Both the position numbers and the translations under genes were made by a program. Positions 35,495 to 44,356 of a DNA stretch of 51,055 bases are shown piece after piece. The DNA lies in assembly GCA_902826455.1 (NCBI GenBank), contig CADEEV010000024.1:20860-71914 (forward strand). Reading direction: 5' to 3'. The notes under the pieces are model-generated. The model worked only from the letters and a program-made list of their open reading frames with translations, did no database searches and was not told where the DNA came from. Every line of letters begins with the position of its first letter. The first letter of the stretch is position 1. This stretch comes from an uncultured Acidobacteriota bacterium (GTDB lineage: Bacteria > Acidobacteriota > Vicinamibacteria > Fen-336).

Positions 35495-36628
35495 GTGAGA
35501 TCGAAGGGAACAGCCATTCTCGGCACCCTCGCGGCGCTTCCCCTGGTCTTTTCCCAGGTGGCTTTCGCGCAGGGCGCCCCGGCCGACGCATCCGGCCTGC
35601 TCACCGGTCCCGCTCCCGTTGCCCGCCACTGGTCGAAGAATCCCTACCCGGACAGCATCCCGGAGGGAGCCTCCTACTACATCGTGGTCCGCGGCGACAC
35701 GCTGTGGGACATTTCCGCCCGCTTCCTGAAGAACCCCTACCTCTGGCCCCAGATCTGGGATCAGAACAAATACATCAAGGACGCCCACTGGATCTATCCG
35801 GGCGACCCGATCCTCCTCCCCAACGTCAGCCTCGTCTCCGACAGGGCCGGCGAGGCGGGAGCCCTCGGCACGGAAGAGGGCGCCGGTGAGGGGCTGCCCG
35901 GAGAGGGCCTGGCCGGAGTCGGCGAAGCCGGCGCCGTCCTCTCCCCGGTGACCGAGCAGGTCACGATCCAGTGCGCCCCGTACATCGCGACCCAGGCCGA
36001 GGACAAGAGCCTGCGCATCATCGGCACCGAAGAGGGCACGGACAAGAACGCCTACGCCGATCGCGACATCCTCTACCTGAACAAGGGCACGAACGCAGGC
36101 ATCAAGGCCGGCGACGTCTTCTCCTTCCAGCAGGCCACCTACGACGTCAAGCACCCCGTCTCCGGCAAGACGCTGGGCACCAAGATCGAGCCGACGGGCT
36201 GGGGCCGCGTCATCCTCGTCCAGGAGAACAGCGCCACCCTGATGGTCGAACAGGCCTGCGCCGACATCCACATCGGCGACTACCTGAAGACCTTCGAGAA
36301 GGCGAACGTTCCCCTGCTGCTGAAGCGGCCGCACGCCGATCGCCTGACGCCGCCCTCCGGCAAGACCCAGGGCTACATCGTCGACCAGGCCGGTGACGCC
36401 ACGATCGCCGCCGAAGGCAACATCGTGATCATCGACGTCGGCACCGAGGCCGGTGTCGCTCCCGGCAACGTGTTCTCCGTCTCGCGGGTGATCTACCCGT
36501 CGGTGCCGACACCGCGCAACGTCGTCGGCGAGATCGCCGTGATCCTGGCCTACGAGAAGACCTCGGTCGCCAAGGTGATCTACAGCAAGGACGCCGTGAT
36601 GAACGGCGATCAGATCGAGCTGCGCTAG
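35495..36628 (+). CDS. Secreted LysM-domain protein
   Basis: Exported protein of 377 residues. GTG 35495 follows AGGAGGT by five bases, a very strong start. Signal peptide about 1-25 (LGTLAALPLVFSQVAFA). One LysM module at ~60-108 (YYIVVRGDTLWDISARFLKN to IYPGDPILLP) should bind peptidoglycan. A Gly/Glu linker (about 118-145) leads to a ~230-residue beta-rich C-terminal region with repeated GD-containing turns (NAGIKAGDVFSFQQAT, EAGVAPGNVFSVSR). Own promoter, long leader and strong terminator suggest an abundant monocistronic envelope protein. Function beyond wall binding is unknown. Confidence 0.88.
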   Translation: MRSKGTAILGTLAALPLVFSQVAFAQGAPADASGLLTGPAPVARHWSKNPYPDSIPEGASYYIVVRGDTLWDISARFLKNPYLWPQIWDQNKYIKDAHWIYPGDPILLPNVSLVSDRAGEAGALGTEEGAGEGLPGEGLAGVGEAGAVLSPVTEQVTIQCAPYIATQAEDKSLRIIGTEEGTDKNAYADRDILYLNKGTNAGIKAGDVFSFQQATYDVKHPVSGKTLGTKIEPTGWGRVILVQENSATLMVEQACADIHIGDYLKTFEKANVPLLLKRPHADRLTPPSGKTQGYIVDQAGDATIAAEGNIVIIDVGTEAGVAPGNVFSVSRVIYPSVPTPRNVVGEIAVILAYEKTSVAKVIYSKDAVMNGDQIELR

Positions 36629-36653
36629 CCGCCCGGTCGGGGCTGTTCCTGAA

Positions 36654-36680
36654 GGGCCCGGGTCGCTCCGGGCCCTTTTT
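36654..36680 (+). terminator. Rho-independent terminator of the LysM gene
   Basis: GGGCCCGG, six-base loop, CCGGGCCC (stem 36654-36675), then TTTTT-C-TTT. The clearest intrinsic terminator in the window, 25 bases after the LysM stop and just before the convergent pgsA stop. Confidence 0.9.
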
Positions 36681-36688
36681 CTTTGAGC

Positions 36689-37243
36689 CTAGGCGCCGGT
36701 TCGCGGCTGCGGAGCCCGCACGACGTCCTTCCAGAACCGGCGGAAGTAGTCGACGGCGGAGATCAGCGCCATCGCGACGACGACCCACAGAGCGCCCAGG
36801 GCCAGCACCCGGACGGCAGGCCAGCGTGTCGCGAAGAGCAGCAGGAAGATCGCCACGACCTGGGACACCATCTTCCCCTTCCCGAGCGCCGACGCCGGGA
36901 TCAGGACGCCCCGGCCGGCCGCCACGTTCCGGAGGCCTGTCACCGCGAACTCCCGTCCGATGATGATCATCACCATCCAGGCGGGCACGGCGTCCAGCTC
37001 GACGAGGGCGATGAAGGCGGCCGTGGTCAGGAGCTTGTCGGCGATCGGGTCGAGGAGGATCCCCAGGCGGGTCACCTGGTTCCGCCGCCGCGCGAAGTAC
37101 CCGTCGAGATAGTCGGTGAGCACGGCCAGCCCGAAGACGCCCATGCCCAGGAACAGGCTGTTGGCCGTGCGCGTCAGCAGCAGCGTCACGAGCACCGGGA
37201 CGAGGAAGATGCGCAGCAGCGTGAGCGCGTTCGGAAGGTTCAC
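36689..37243 (-). CDS. pgsA: CDP-diacylglycerol-glycerol-3-phosphate 3-phosphatidyltransferase
   Basis: Integral membrane enzyme of phosphatidylglycerol synthesis, 184 residues from GTG 37243. The CDP-alcohol phosphotransferase motif D-x2-D-G-x2-A-R-x8-G-x3-D-x3-D is intact (DYLDGYFARR...RLGILLDPIADK). N-terminal NLPNALTLLRIFLVP is typical of PgsA. About five to six membrane helices. Ten bases downstream of the nucleotide-sugar dehydrogenase gene, so probably cotranscribed. Confidence 0.94.
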   Translation of the reverse strand: MNLPNALTLLRIFLVPVLVTLLLTRTANSLFLGMGVFGLAVLTDYLDGYFARRRNQVTRLGILLDPIADKLLTTAAFIALVELDAVPAWMVMIIIGREFAVTGLRNVAAGRGVLIPASALGKGKMVSQVVAIFLLLFATRWPAVRVLALGALWVVVAMALISAVDYFRRFWKDVVRAPQPRTGA

Positions 37244-37253
37244 GCCCTGCGCC

Positions 37254-38603
37254 TCAGAGCTTCAGGATCTTGGCCGACACGATGCCCCGGGTCGCGTTCC
37301 GGGTGTCCACCACCACGCGCGCCGCATCCACCACCTCTCGGTAGGCGAAGGCCGAATGATCCGTGACGATCACGACCACGTCCGCCTCCCGCACGCCGGG
37401 AAGAAGCTCGACGGAGTGGAGCCTCGTGCCGTCGAGGCTGAGCGAGGGCACGAACGGGTCGTGGTACGAGACGGAGGCCCCCCGGGTCTCGAGCAGCTTC
37501 AGGATGTCGAGGGCCGGCGACTCGCGCACGTCTTCGATGTCGCGCTTGTAGGCGACGCCCAGGACCATCACGCGACTGCCGTTGACGCTCTTCTTCTGGG
37601 CGTTGAGGGCGTCGGCGACCAGGTCACACACGTGCTCGGGCATCTCGGAGTTGATCTCGCCGGCGAGCTCGATGAAGCGCGCCCGGTAGTTCAGCGTCTT
37701 GAGCTTCCACGAGAGGTAGAACGGGTCGATCGGGATGCAGTGACCGCCGAGCCCGGGCCCCGGGTAGAACGGCATGAACCCGAAGGGCTTGCTGGCGGCG
37801 GCGTCGATGACTTCCCAGACGTCGATGCCCAGGCGCTGGCACATGAGCGCGACCTCGTTCACCAGGCCGATGTTCACGCTCCGGAACGTGTTCTCGAGGA
37901 GCTTGACCATCTCGGCGGCCTGCGGGGTCGACACGGTGAGCACCGTATCGACGGCCTTGCCGTAGAGGGCCTTGGCCGCCGTCGTGCAGGCGGGCGTCAC
38001 GCCGCCGATGATCTTGGGGGTGTTGCGGGTGTGGTAGCGCGGGTTGCCGGGATCGACGCGCTCGGGCGAGAAGGCCAGGAAGAAGGACTCCCCGACCACG
38101 AGTCCCCGCTCGTTGAGGATCGGCAGGATCAGCTCTTCCGTCGTTCCGGGATAGGTCGTGCTCTCGAGGACCACGAGCTGACCCGCGCGCAGGCGCTTCG
38201 CAATCGCGCGGGCCGCGTCCACCACCATGCCCAGATCCGGGTCCTTCGTCTTGCTGAGCGGCGTCGGCACGCAGATCACGATCGCGTCGCACAACGCCAG
38301 GTCGTCGAAGTTCGTGGTCGCGCGCAGTTTGCCGCTCTTCGCCAGGCGGAGCAGGCGCTCGCTCGCGACGTCCTTGACGTACGACTCGCCCCTGTTGACC
38401 GCGTCGATCTTCTCCTGGGCGAGGTCGAAGCCGATCACCTCGAGGCCGGCCTCGCCGAACTCCACCGACAGCGGCAGACCGACGTAACCCAGACCGATGG
38501 TGCCGACGCGAGCCGCGCCGCTTCCGATGCGCTCGACGAGCGCCGCCGAGCCCGCGGCAGCGCCCGCGACGGCCGGCTCCTTGTGCTTCGTTTCGAGGTT
38601 CAT
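37254..38603 (-). CDS. Nucleotide-sugar (UDP-GlcNAc/UDP-ManNAc type) 6-dehydrogenase
   Basis: NAD-dependent four-electron dehydrogenase turning a UDP-hexose into a uronate, 449 residues. Motifs: VGTIGLGYVGLPLSVEF (NAD site), VPTPLSKTKDPDL, ESTTYPGTTEE, FSPERVDPGN, and the catalytic Cys in GPGLGGHCIPIDPFYL. FLAFSPERVDPG and GVTPACTTAA fit the WbpA/WecC group better than UDP-glucose dehydrogenase. Product would feed surface polysaccharide. An unusual Ala-rich N-terminal extension of ~30 residues precedes the Rossmann fold. ATG 38603 lies about 12 bases from its -10 box. Confidence 0.9.
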   Translation of the reverse strand: MNLETKHKEPAVAGAAAGSAALVERIGSGAARVGTIGLGYVGLPLSVEFGEAGLEVIGFDLAQEKIDAVNRGESYVKDVASERLLRLAKSGKLRATTNFDDLALCDAIVICVPTPLSKTKDPDLGMVVDAARAIAKRLRAGQLVVLESTTYPGTTEELILPILNERGLVVGESFFLAFSPERVDPGNPRYHTRNTPKIIGGVTPACTTAAKALYGKAVDTVLTVSTPQAAEMVKLLENTFRSVNIGLVNEVALMCQRLGIDVWEVIDAAASKPFGFMPFYPGPGLGGHCIPIDPFYLSWKLKTLNYRARFIELAGEINSEMPEHVCDLVADALNAQKKSVNGSRVMVLGVAYKRDIEDVRESPALDILKLLETRGASVSYHDPFVPSLSLDGTRLHSVELLPGVREADVVVIVTDHSAFAYREVVDAARVVVDTRNATRGIVSAKILKL

Positions 38604-38614
38604 AGAAGACGACG

Positions 38615-38644
38615 ACTATAGACGAGCGCCGGCTCGGGTGTCAA
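38615..38644 (-). promoter_or_regulatory. Promoter of the nucleotide-sugar dehydrogenase-pgsA unit
   Basis: Minus strand: perfect TTGACA (38644-38639), 18-base spacer, TATAGT (38620-38615). The predicted start near 38608 leaves a leader of about five bases to ATG 38603. Confidence 0.7.
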
Positions 38645-38693
38645 TGATCTAAATCTCTGGAAGTGGTTCTGTTGCCGCTAGATACATCGCCTT

Positions 38694-38721
38694 TTGGGGC
38701 TCGGGCCGCGAGTGCTATGAT
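38694..38721 (+). promoter_or_regulatory. Promoter of the nucleotidyltransferase-phosphohexomutase unit
   Basis: TTGGGG (38694-38699), 16-base spacer, TATGAT (38716-38721). Predicted start near 38728, about 15 bases before ATG 38743. Divergent from the dehydrogenase promoter within 139 bases. Confidence 0.45.
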
Positions 38722-38742
38722 CGCCGCCCGGATGAGCCACCG

Positions 38743-39798
38743 ATGAAAGCAGTGATCCTGGCCGGAGGCGAGGGAACGCGCCTGCGACCGCTGACCCTCG
38801 CCACCCCCAAGCCGGTCGTCCCGATCGCCGACCGGCCCTTGCTCCAGCACCAACTGGACCTGCTGGCGACCGCCGGCGTGACCGAGATCGTATTCTCCGT
38901 CGCCTACAAGCCCGAGCGCGTGCAGCGCGTCTTCGGCGACGGCAGCGGCGTCGGCTGCCGGATCCGCTACGCGGTCGAGGACACCCCGCTCGGCACGGGG
39001 GGTGCCGTGCGCAACGCGCTCGCGCACCTCGACGACGTGACGGTCGTGTTCAACGGGGACATCCTGACCGACGTCGACCTCCCGGCCGTCGTCGAGATGC
39101 ACCGCCGCTCCAAGGCCAGCGCCACGCTGGTGCTCACCCCGGTTCCCAACCCCGCTGCGTTCGGCCTCGTGGAGACGGAGCCGGACGGCCGGGTCCGGCG
39201 CTTCGTGGAAAAGCCCGACCCCTCCCAGATCACGACCGACACCATCAACGCCGGCATCTACGTCCTCGACACGCGGACCCTGGAGCTCATCCCGGAAGCC
39301 GTCAACCATTCGATCGAGCGCGGCTTCTTCCCCACCCTCATCGGCCGGGGCGACCGGGTCATGGCCCACGTCCACCGCGGCTACTGGATCGACATCGGCA
39401 CGCCCGAGAAGTACTTGCAGGTGCATCGCGACATCCTCGCCCGCCGCTTCCCCGTGGCGCTCCACGGCCAGGCGCACCGGGGCGGCTTCGTCGCCAACAG
39501 CGCCAGCATCCACGCCTCGGCCCAGCTGACGGCGCCCTTCTTCGTGGGCCACGGCTGCGACGTGGCCGCCGGCGCGAGCCTCGGCCCGGGCGCGGTGCTC
39601 GTCTCGAACGTGGAGGTCGCCGCCGGCGCCTCGGTCCGCGACAGCGTCGTCTGGGACCGCGCGCTCATCGGTCCGCAGGCCCAGGTGGAAGGGGCGCTAC
39701 TCGGGGCCGGGGTCCGGGTCGGCGCCCACGCCGTGGTCCGCGCCGGCGCCGTGCTGGGCGAGGATTCGATCCTCAGCGATTTCTCGCGGAGTGCATGA
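38743..39798 (+). CDS. Sugar-1-phosphate nucleotidyltransferase (mannose-1-P guanylyltransferase-like)
   Basis: Forms an NDP-sugar from NTP and sugar-1-phosphate; 351 residues. N-terminal nucleotidyltransferase domain: MKAVILAGGEGTRLRPLT, PKPVVPIADRPLLQH, FNGDILTDVDL, FVEKPDPSQITTDTINAGIY, GYWIDIGTPEKYLQ. C-terminal ~120 residues form left-handed beta-helix hexapeptide repeats (VGHGCDVAAGASLGPGAVL). The FVEKP and WIDIGTP forms match GDP-mannose pyrophosphorylases; glucose or heptose variants remain possible. Overlaps or adjoins the phosphohexomutase gene, which would supply its substrate. Confidence 0.9.
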   Translation: MKAVILAGGEGTRLRPLTLATPKPVVPIADRPLLQHQLDLLATAGVTEIVFSVAYKPERVQRVFGDGSGVGCRIRYAVEDTPLGTGGAVRNALAHLDDVTVVFNGDILTDVDLPAVVEMHRRSKASATLVLTPVPNPAAFGLVETEPDGRVRRFVEKPDPSQITTDTINAGIYVLDTRTLELIPEAVNHSIERGFFPTLIGRGDRVMAHVHRGYWIDIGTPEKYLQVHRDILARRFPVALHGQAHRGGFVANSASIHASAQLTAPFFVGHGCDVAAGASLGPGAVLVSNVEVAAGASVRDSVVWDRALIGPQAQVEGALLGAGVRVGAHAVVRAGAVLGEDSILSDFSRSA

Positions 39799-39799
39799 C

Positions 39800-41155
39800 A
39801 TGAGCCAGTCCGTGGACGCGAGCATCTTCAAGGCCTACGACGTGCGGGGCCTGGCGCCCGGCCAGCTCGACGAGGAGACCGCGCGGCGCATCGGCCGTGC
39901 CTTCGTCGACTACCTCAAGGCGAAGCGCGTCGTCGTGGGCCGCGACGCCCGCGCCTCCTCGCCGGGACTCGCGGCAGCCTTCATGGCGGGCTGCGCGAGC
40001 GAGGGCTGCGAGGTCGTCGACATCGGCATCGTCGGCACCGACATGATGTACTTCTTCGCGGCCAGCCAGGACCTCGACGGCGGCGCGATCGTGACCGCGT
40101 CGCACAATCCCAAGGAGTACAACGGCATCAAGATGGTCCGGAAGGGCGCCCTGGCCCTCTCGGGCGACGCCGGGATCAAGGAGATCCGCGAGGCCCTGGT
40201 CGCGGGGCGTTTCGCGGACACGCCGGCCGCGGCGGGGCCGGCCGTGGCGCGACGGACGATCCGCGAGGAGTACGCGCGCCACTGCCTGTCGTTCATCGAC
40301 GCCAGGCGGGTGCGCCCGCTCAAGGTCGTGCTCGACACCGGCAACGGCATGGGCGCCCTGGGCGCCGAGCCCATCCTCAAGACCCTGCCCCTCGAGCAGG
40401 TCCGCATGTACTTCGACGTGGACGGCACGTTCCCCAACCACCCGGCCGACCCCCTCGTCGAGGAGAACCGCCGCGAGATCATGGAGCGCGTCGTGGCCGA
40501 GAAGGCCGACCTCGGCATCGCCTGGGACGGCGACGCGGATCGCTGCTTCTTCATCGACGACGAGGGCCAGTTCGTCCCCGGCGACTTCGTCACGGCGCTG
40601 CTGGGCGAGGCCTTCTGCCGGAAGGAGCCCGGCGCGCGGATCGTGTACGACGTGCGCGCCTCGCGCGCCGTGAACGACCTCGTGAGCGCCGCCGGCGGCA
40701 CGGCGCTCATGCATCGCGTGGGCCACGCCTTCATCAAGCGGCGCATGCGCGACGAGGGCGCAGTCTTCGGCGGCGAGGTCTCCGGTCACTTCTACTTCCG
40801 TGAGAACTGGTTCGCCGACAACGGCATGATCCCCGCGCTGCTGATCCTGGAGCTGCTGGGCCTGCGCGGCCAGAAGCTGTCCCAGATCCTCTCGGCCCTG
40901 CGCGCGAAGTACCACCTCTCGGGCGAGATCAACTCCAAGGTCGCGGACGTCGAGGGCGCCATGCGCCGCCTCGAGGAGCGCTTCGAGGACGGCCGCATCA
41001 CGCGCCTCGACGGCCTCTCCGTCGACTACGACGACTGGCACTTCAACGTGCGCTCCTCGAACACGGAGCCGCTGCTGCGCCTCAACCTCGAGGCCTACTC
41101 CGCCTCGGAGATGGAGCGGCGCCGCGACGAGGTGCTGGGCGTCATCCGCGCCTGA
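39800..41155 (+). CDS. manB: Phosphomannomutase/phosphoglucomutase
   Basis: Interconverts hexose-6- and hexose-1-phosphate, 451 residues. Motifs: FKAYDVRGLAPGQLDEETA, phosphoserine loop VTASHNPKEYNGIKM, metal loop DGDADRCFFID, sugar loop GGEVSGHFYF, phosphate loop RSSNTEPLLRL. This is the AlgC/ManB-type bifunctional family. ATG 39800 is chosen because GGAG lies eight bases upstream; GTG 39791 would add three residues. With the nucleotidyltransferase it would give GDP-mannose or a similar sugar for envelope glycans. Confidence 0.94.
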   Translation: MSQSVDASIFKAYDVRGLAPGQLDEETARRIGRAFVDYLKAKRVVVGRDARASSPGLAAAFMAGCASEGCEVVDIGIVGTDMMYFFAASQDLDGGAIVTASHNPKEYNGIKMVRKGALALSGDAGIKEIREALVAGRFADTPAAAGPAVARRTIREEYARHCLSFIDARRVRPLKVVLDTGNGMGALGAEPILKTLPLEQVRMYFDVDGTFPNHPADPLVEENRREIMERVVAEKADLGIAWDGDADRCFFIDDEGQFVPGDFVTALLGEAFCRKEPGARIVYDVRASRAVNDLVSAAGGTALMHRVGHAFIKRRMRDEGAVFGGEVSGHFYFRENWFADNGMIPALLILELLGLRGQKLSQILSALRAKYHLSGEINSKVADVEGAMRRLEERFEDGRITRLDGLSVDYDDWHFNVRSSNTEPLLRLNLEAYSASEMERRRDEVLGVIRA

Positions 41156-41165
41156 TCGCGCAGGG

Positions 41166-41195
41166 TTGACCGGGCGCAAGCCCGGCCGCTATCAT
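41166..41195 (+). promoter_or_regulatory. Promoter of tRNA-Gly (and probably bactofilin)
   Basis: TTGACC (41166-41171), 18-base spacer, TATCAT (41190-41195). Predicted start near 41202, 12 bases before the mature tRNA 5' end. A GGGC...GCCC inverted repeat lies in the spacer (41172-41185). Confidence 0.65.
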
Positions 41196-41213
41196 CGCGT
41201 CTCGTCGTCTCGG

Positions 41214-41289
41214 GCGGGCGTAGCTCAGCTGGTAGAGTACGAGCTTCCCAAGCTCGGTGTCGCGGGTTCGAGTCCCGCCGCCCGCTCCA
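41214..41289 (+). tRNA. tRNA-Gly (anticodon CCC)
   Basis: 76 bases folding as a cloverleaf. Acceptor GCGGGCG pairs with CGCCCGC; discriminator T; CCA encoded at 41287-41289. Anticodon arm CGAGC-TTCCCAA-GCTCG gives anticodon CCC, reading GGG. T arm GCGGG-TTCGAGT-CCCGC. D arm GCTC/GAGT with AGCTGGTA loop. The bactofilin gene begins 43 bases later with no terminator between. Confidence 0.97.
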
Positions 41290-41331
41290 CTACCCCGAGA
41301 CTGGATGACGTTTCGTACGAGGAGGTTCCCT

Positions 41332-41790
41332 TTGGGTCTGTTCGGCAAGTCCGACGCAAAACCTGAAACGCCGGGGCCTCGGCCGTCGGCGCCGGTCGCT
41401 CCCGCGCCGGCCGCTCCCGTGACCGCCGGCCCCGCCAGGGACGCCGGCTCGAAAGCCAGCGTCGTGGCGCCGAAGGCGATCTTCAAGGGCGAGATCCTCG
41501 GCGACGAGGACGTCGTGGTGGAAGGCCTCGTCGAAGGCCAGGTGCGCATCTCGCGGGAGCTGCGGGTCGCGGCCGGCGGCACCGTGCGCGCCACCGTCGA
41601 CGCGCAGAGCCTGGTCGTGAGCGGAACCCTCGTGGGCGATTGCACCGCCAAGACGCGCATCGAGATCCAGGCGACGGGCAACGTGACCGGCGACATTCGC
41701 GCGCCCCGCATCGTGGTGGCCGAAGGCGCCACGTTCAAGGGTCGCAGCGAGACCACCGGCCGCGCCCCTGGCGCCACCAAGCCCGCGTAG
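41332..41790 (+). CDS. Bactofilin (polymer-forming cytoskeletal protein)
   Basis: Self-polymerising cytoskeletal scaffold, about 152 residues. After a Pro/Ala-rich disordered N-terminus (about 8-45) comes the beta-helical bactofilin core: IFKGEILGDEDVVVEGLVEG, VRISRELRVAAGGTVRATV, LVVSGTLVGDCTA, TGNVTGDIRAPRIVVAEGA. The C-terminal tail is short and polar. TTG 41332 is preferred as start (GGAGG six bases upstream, product begins MGLFGKSD as in many bactofilins); ATG 41305 is in frame but lacks a binding site. Lies between tRNA-Gly and an aldehyde dehydrogenase gene whose GTG adjoins its stop. Bactofilins guide cell shape and wall synthesis. Confidence 0.88.
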   Translation: MGLFGKSDAKPETPGPRPSAPVAPAPAAPVTAGPARDAGSKASVVAPKAIFKGEILGDEDVVVEGLVEGQVRISRELRVAAGGTVRATVDAQSLVVSGTLVGDCTAKTRIEIQATGNVTGDIRAPRIVVAEGATFKGRSETTGRAPGATKPA

Positions 41791-43275
41791 GTGAGCGCAC
41801 CCGCCGTCTTCGGGAACCGCATCGGCGGCGCCTCCGTGCCCGCCGCCTCCGGCGCCAGCTTCGAGAACCGCAATCCCGCCGACGCTCGCGACCTGATCGG
41901 GACGTTCGCCGACTCGGGGGCCGAGGACGTGCTGCGTGCCGTGGCGGCGGCCAAGGCGGCGCTTCCCCGCTGGCGAGCCCTTCCCGCCCCGAAGCGCGGC
42001 GAGATCCTCTTCCGGACAGCCGAGATCCTGGTGCGCCGGAAGGAAGAGTTCGCCGCCGCCATGACCCGCGAGATGGGCAAGGTGCTGGCCGAGACTCGCG
42101 GCGACGTCCAGGAAGCGATCGACATGACGTACTACATGGCCGGCGAGGGCCGCCGGCAGTTCGGCCAGACCACGCCATCGGAGCTCGCGCGCAAGTTCCA
42201 GATGTCCGTGCGCATGCCGGTGGGCGTCGCCGGGCTGGTCACGCCCTGGAACTTCCCGATGGCGATCCCGTCCTGGAAGATGATGCCCGCCCTGATCCTG
42301 GGCAACACGGTCGTGATCAAGCCCGCCCCCGACACGCCGCTGTCGACCGTCAACCTGCTGCTCGCCCTCGAGGAGGCGGGCCTGCCGCCCGGCGTCGTGA
42401 ACATGGTGACCGGCGGGCCCGAAGCCGGGGCCGCTCTCGTGAGCCATCCCGACGTGGGCGTCGTCTCGTTCACGGGCTCGACCGCCACGGGACGCAAGGT
42501 GTCCGAGGCCGCCGCGCGGCTCTTCAAGCACTGCCACCTGGAGATGGGCGGCAAGAACGTCGTCATGGTCATGGAGGACGCCGATCTCGACCTCGCCGTG
42601 GACGGCGCCGTCTGGGGCGGCTTCGGCACGAGCGGGCAACGCTGCACGGCCGCGAGCCGGGTCGTGCTCCACGAGGCGGTCGCTCGGGAGTTCACCGAGC
42701 GCTTCGTGGCCCGCGCCAGGGCGCTGCGCGTCGGCAACGGTCTCGAGGCCGGCATCGAGATGGGTCCCATCATCAACGCGGCCCAGCTCGCGCGCGTCGA
42801 GAGCTACGTCGCCGTCGGACAGGCCGAGGGTGCGACCCTGCTGACGGGCGGCAAGCGGCTGGCGGGCGGTACGCAGGCCCATGGCTTCTTCCACGAGCCG
42901 ACGGTACTGGGCGACTGCACGCCCGCGATGCGCGTCTCCCGGGAAGAGATCTTCGGGCCCGTCGTGAGCCTGATCCGCGTGGGCTCCCTGGAAGAGGCCA
43001 TCGAGGTCGGCAACTCCGTCGAGTACGGCCTCTCGGCCTCGATCTACACCCGCGACGTGAACAAGGCGTTCCGCGCCATGAACGAGATGGAGACCGGCAT
43101 CTTCTACGTCAACGCGCCGACGATCGGTGCCGAGACCCATCTGCCCTTCGGCGGCGCCAAGAACACGGGCAACGGACATCGCGAGGCCTGCGTCCAGGCC
43201 CTCGACGTGTTCAGCGAGTGGAAGAGCATCTACATCGACTACTCGGGAGCGCTGCAGCGAGCCCAGATCGACTAG
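41791..43275 (+). CDS. NAD(P)-dependent aldehyde dehydrogenase
   Basis: Oxidises an aldehyde to an acid, 494 residues from GTG 41791 adjoining the bactofilin stop. Motifs: [19 protein letters not shown], cofactor Lys in [23 protein letters not shown], catalytic Glu in [11 protein letters not shown] and catalytic Cys in [12 protein letters not shown], then EIFGPVVSL and [16 protein letters not shown]-terminal [15 protein letters not shown] resembles semialdehyde dehydrogenases of lysine or sugar-acid breakdown. Substrate not assignable. Contiguity with bactofilin is probably organisational only. Confidence 0.93.
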   Translation: MSAPAVFGNRIGGASVPAASGASFENRNPADARDLIGTFADSGAEDVLRAVAAAKAALPRWRALPAPKRGEILFRTAEILVRRKEEFAAAMTREMGKVLAETRGDVQEAIDMTYYMAGEGRRQFGQTTPSELARKFQMSVRMPVGVAGLVTPWNFPMAIPSWKMMPALILGNTVVIKPAPDTPLSTVNLLLALEEAGLPPGVVNMVTGGPEAGAALVSHPDVGVVSFTGSTATGRKVSEAAARLFKHCHLEMGGKNVVMVMEDADLDLAVDGAVWGGFGTSGQRCTAASRVVLHEAVAREFTERFVARARALRVGNGLEAGIEMGPIINAAQLARVESYVAVGQAEGATLLTGGKRLAGGTQAHGFFHEPTVLGDCTPAMRVSREEIFGPVVSLIRVGSLEEAIEVGNSVEYGLSASIYTRDVNKAFRAMNEMETGIFYVNAPTIGAETHLPFGGAKNTGNGHREACVQALDVFSEWKSIYIDYSGALQRAQID

Positions 43276-43294
43276 GGGCCTCCCGCGAACCTGC

Positions 43295-43300
43295 TATAAT
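43295..43300 (+). promoter_or_regulatory. -10 box (TATAAT) of the hrcA operon
   Basis: GCTATAAT ends 15 bases before ATG 43316; leader about 9 bases. No -35 consensus. No CIRCE inverted repeat is seen here. Confidence 0.5.
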
Positions 43301-43315
43301 TTCCGCCATCCAGAC

Positions 43316-44356
43316 ATGACGACACCCGCCCTCGACGACCGCTCCAGCGAGGTCCTCAAGTCGCTGATCCAGGCCCACGTCGAAACCGGCGAGCCCGTGG
43401 GTTCCGAGAGCCTGAGCCGTCTGCTGAGCCGGCCACTCTCGTCGGCGACAGTCCGTACGATCATGGCGGAGCTCGAGCGCCTTGGGCTCCTCGATCACCC
43501 CCACACGAGCGCCGGACGGGTGCCGACCGACGACGGCTACCGCTACTACGTGGACTCCCTGATGGGCAAGCCCCCGCTCCAGGCTCGCGACGCCGCCGCG
43601 ATCCGCAGCGGCATGCGCCGCGAGGGCTCGCCCCAGGAAGTCATCGAGAACGCCTGCCACCTGCTCTCCCTGCTGTCGCGCAACGTCGCCTTCGTGCTTG
43701 CGCCCGACATCGCCCAGACGAGCCTGCGGCAGATCGACTTCGTGCGCCTGCCGGCGCCTCGCGTGCTGGTCGTGATCGTGGGCCAGTCCGGCCTGATCAC
43801 CCACAAGGTCGTCGAGGTCGAGGAGGACCTGAGCGCGGAAGACCTTCGCGAGTGCGCCAACTACCTGAACGCCCACTTCGCGGGCCTGCGCCTCTCCGAG
43901 GTGCGGGGCCGGCTGATGGCGCTCATGCAGGAGGAAAAGGCGCTCTACGACTCGCTCTTGAAGAAGGTGCTCTCGGTGAGCGGCCCCGCCTTCGCGAGCG
44001 AGGGCCAGGGCAGCGTCTACCTCGACGGCGCCTCGAACATCCTCGAGAAGGCCGAGTTCGAGGATCGGGCGAAGATGCACCTGCTGTTCAAGACCTTCGA
44101 GGAGAAGGGGCGCCTCGTGCGCATCCTGAACGCCTGCCTCTCGGACGAAGGCGTGCGCATCCTGATCGGCCGCGAGAACCCCGAGCCGGAGTTCCGCGAC
44201 ACGTCCCTGGTGGCCGCGAGCTACCCCATCGACGGCGAGTCGCGCTGGGGCGTCGGCGTGGTGGGATCGACCCGGATGGAGTACGCGCGGGTGGTGGCCC
44301 TCGTCGATCATGTCGCCCGGGAGATCTCCCGGGCGCTCCAGGAGCTGCGCGCGTGA
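43316..44356 (+). CDS. hrcA: Heat-inducible transcription repressor HrcA
   Basis: Repressor of class I heat-shock genes, 346 residues. N-terminal winged helix: SEVLKSLIQAHVETGEPVGS, SSATVRTIMAELERLGLL, HPHTSAGRVPTDDGYRYYVD (signature). Central GAF-like and C-terminal regions include LVVIVGQSGLITHKVVEV and ILIGRENP. Normally HrcA binds CIRCE (TTAGCACTC-N9-GAGTGCTAA) and needs GroEL; no CIRCE is found upstream here, so it may act on groESL elsewhere. ATG 43316 is set by the -10 at 43295. Overlaps grpE as GTGA. Confidence 0.95.
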   Translation: MTTPALDDRSSEVLKSLIQAHVETGEPVGSESLSRLLSRPLSSATVRTIMAELERLGLLDHPHTSAGRVPTDDGYRYYVDSLMGKPPLQARDAAAIRSGMRREGSPQEVIENACHLLSLLSRNVAFVLAPDIAQTSLRQIDFVRLPAPRVLVVIVGQSGLITHKVVEVEEDLSAEDLRECANYLNAHFAGLRLSEVRGRLMALMQEEKALYDSLLKKVLSVSGPAFASEGQGSVYLDGASNILEKAEFEDRAKMHLLFKTFEEKGRLVRILNACLSDEGVRILIGRENPEPEFRDTSLVAASYPIDGESRWGVGVVGSTRMEYARVVALVDHVAREISRALQELRA

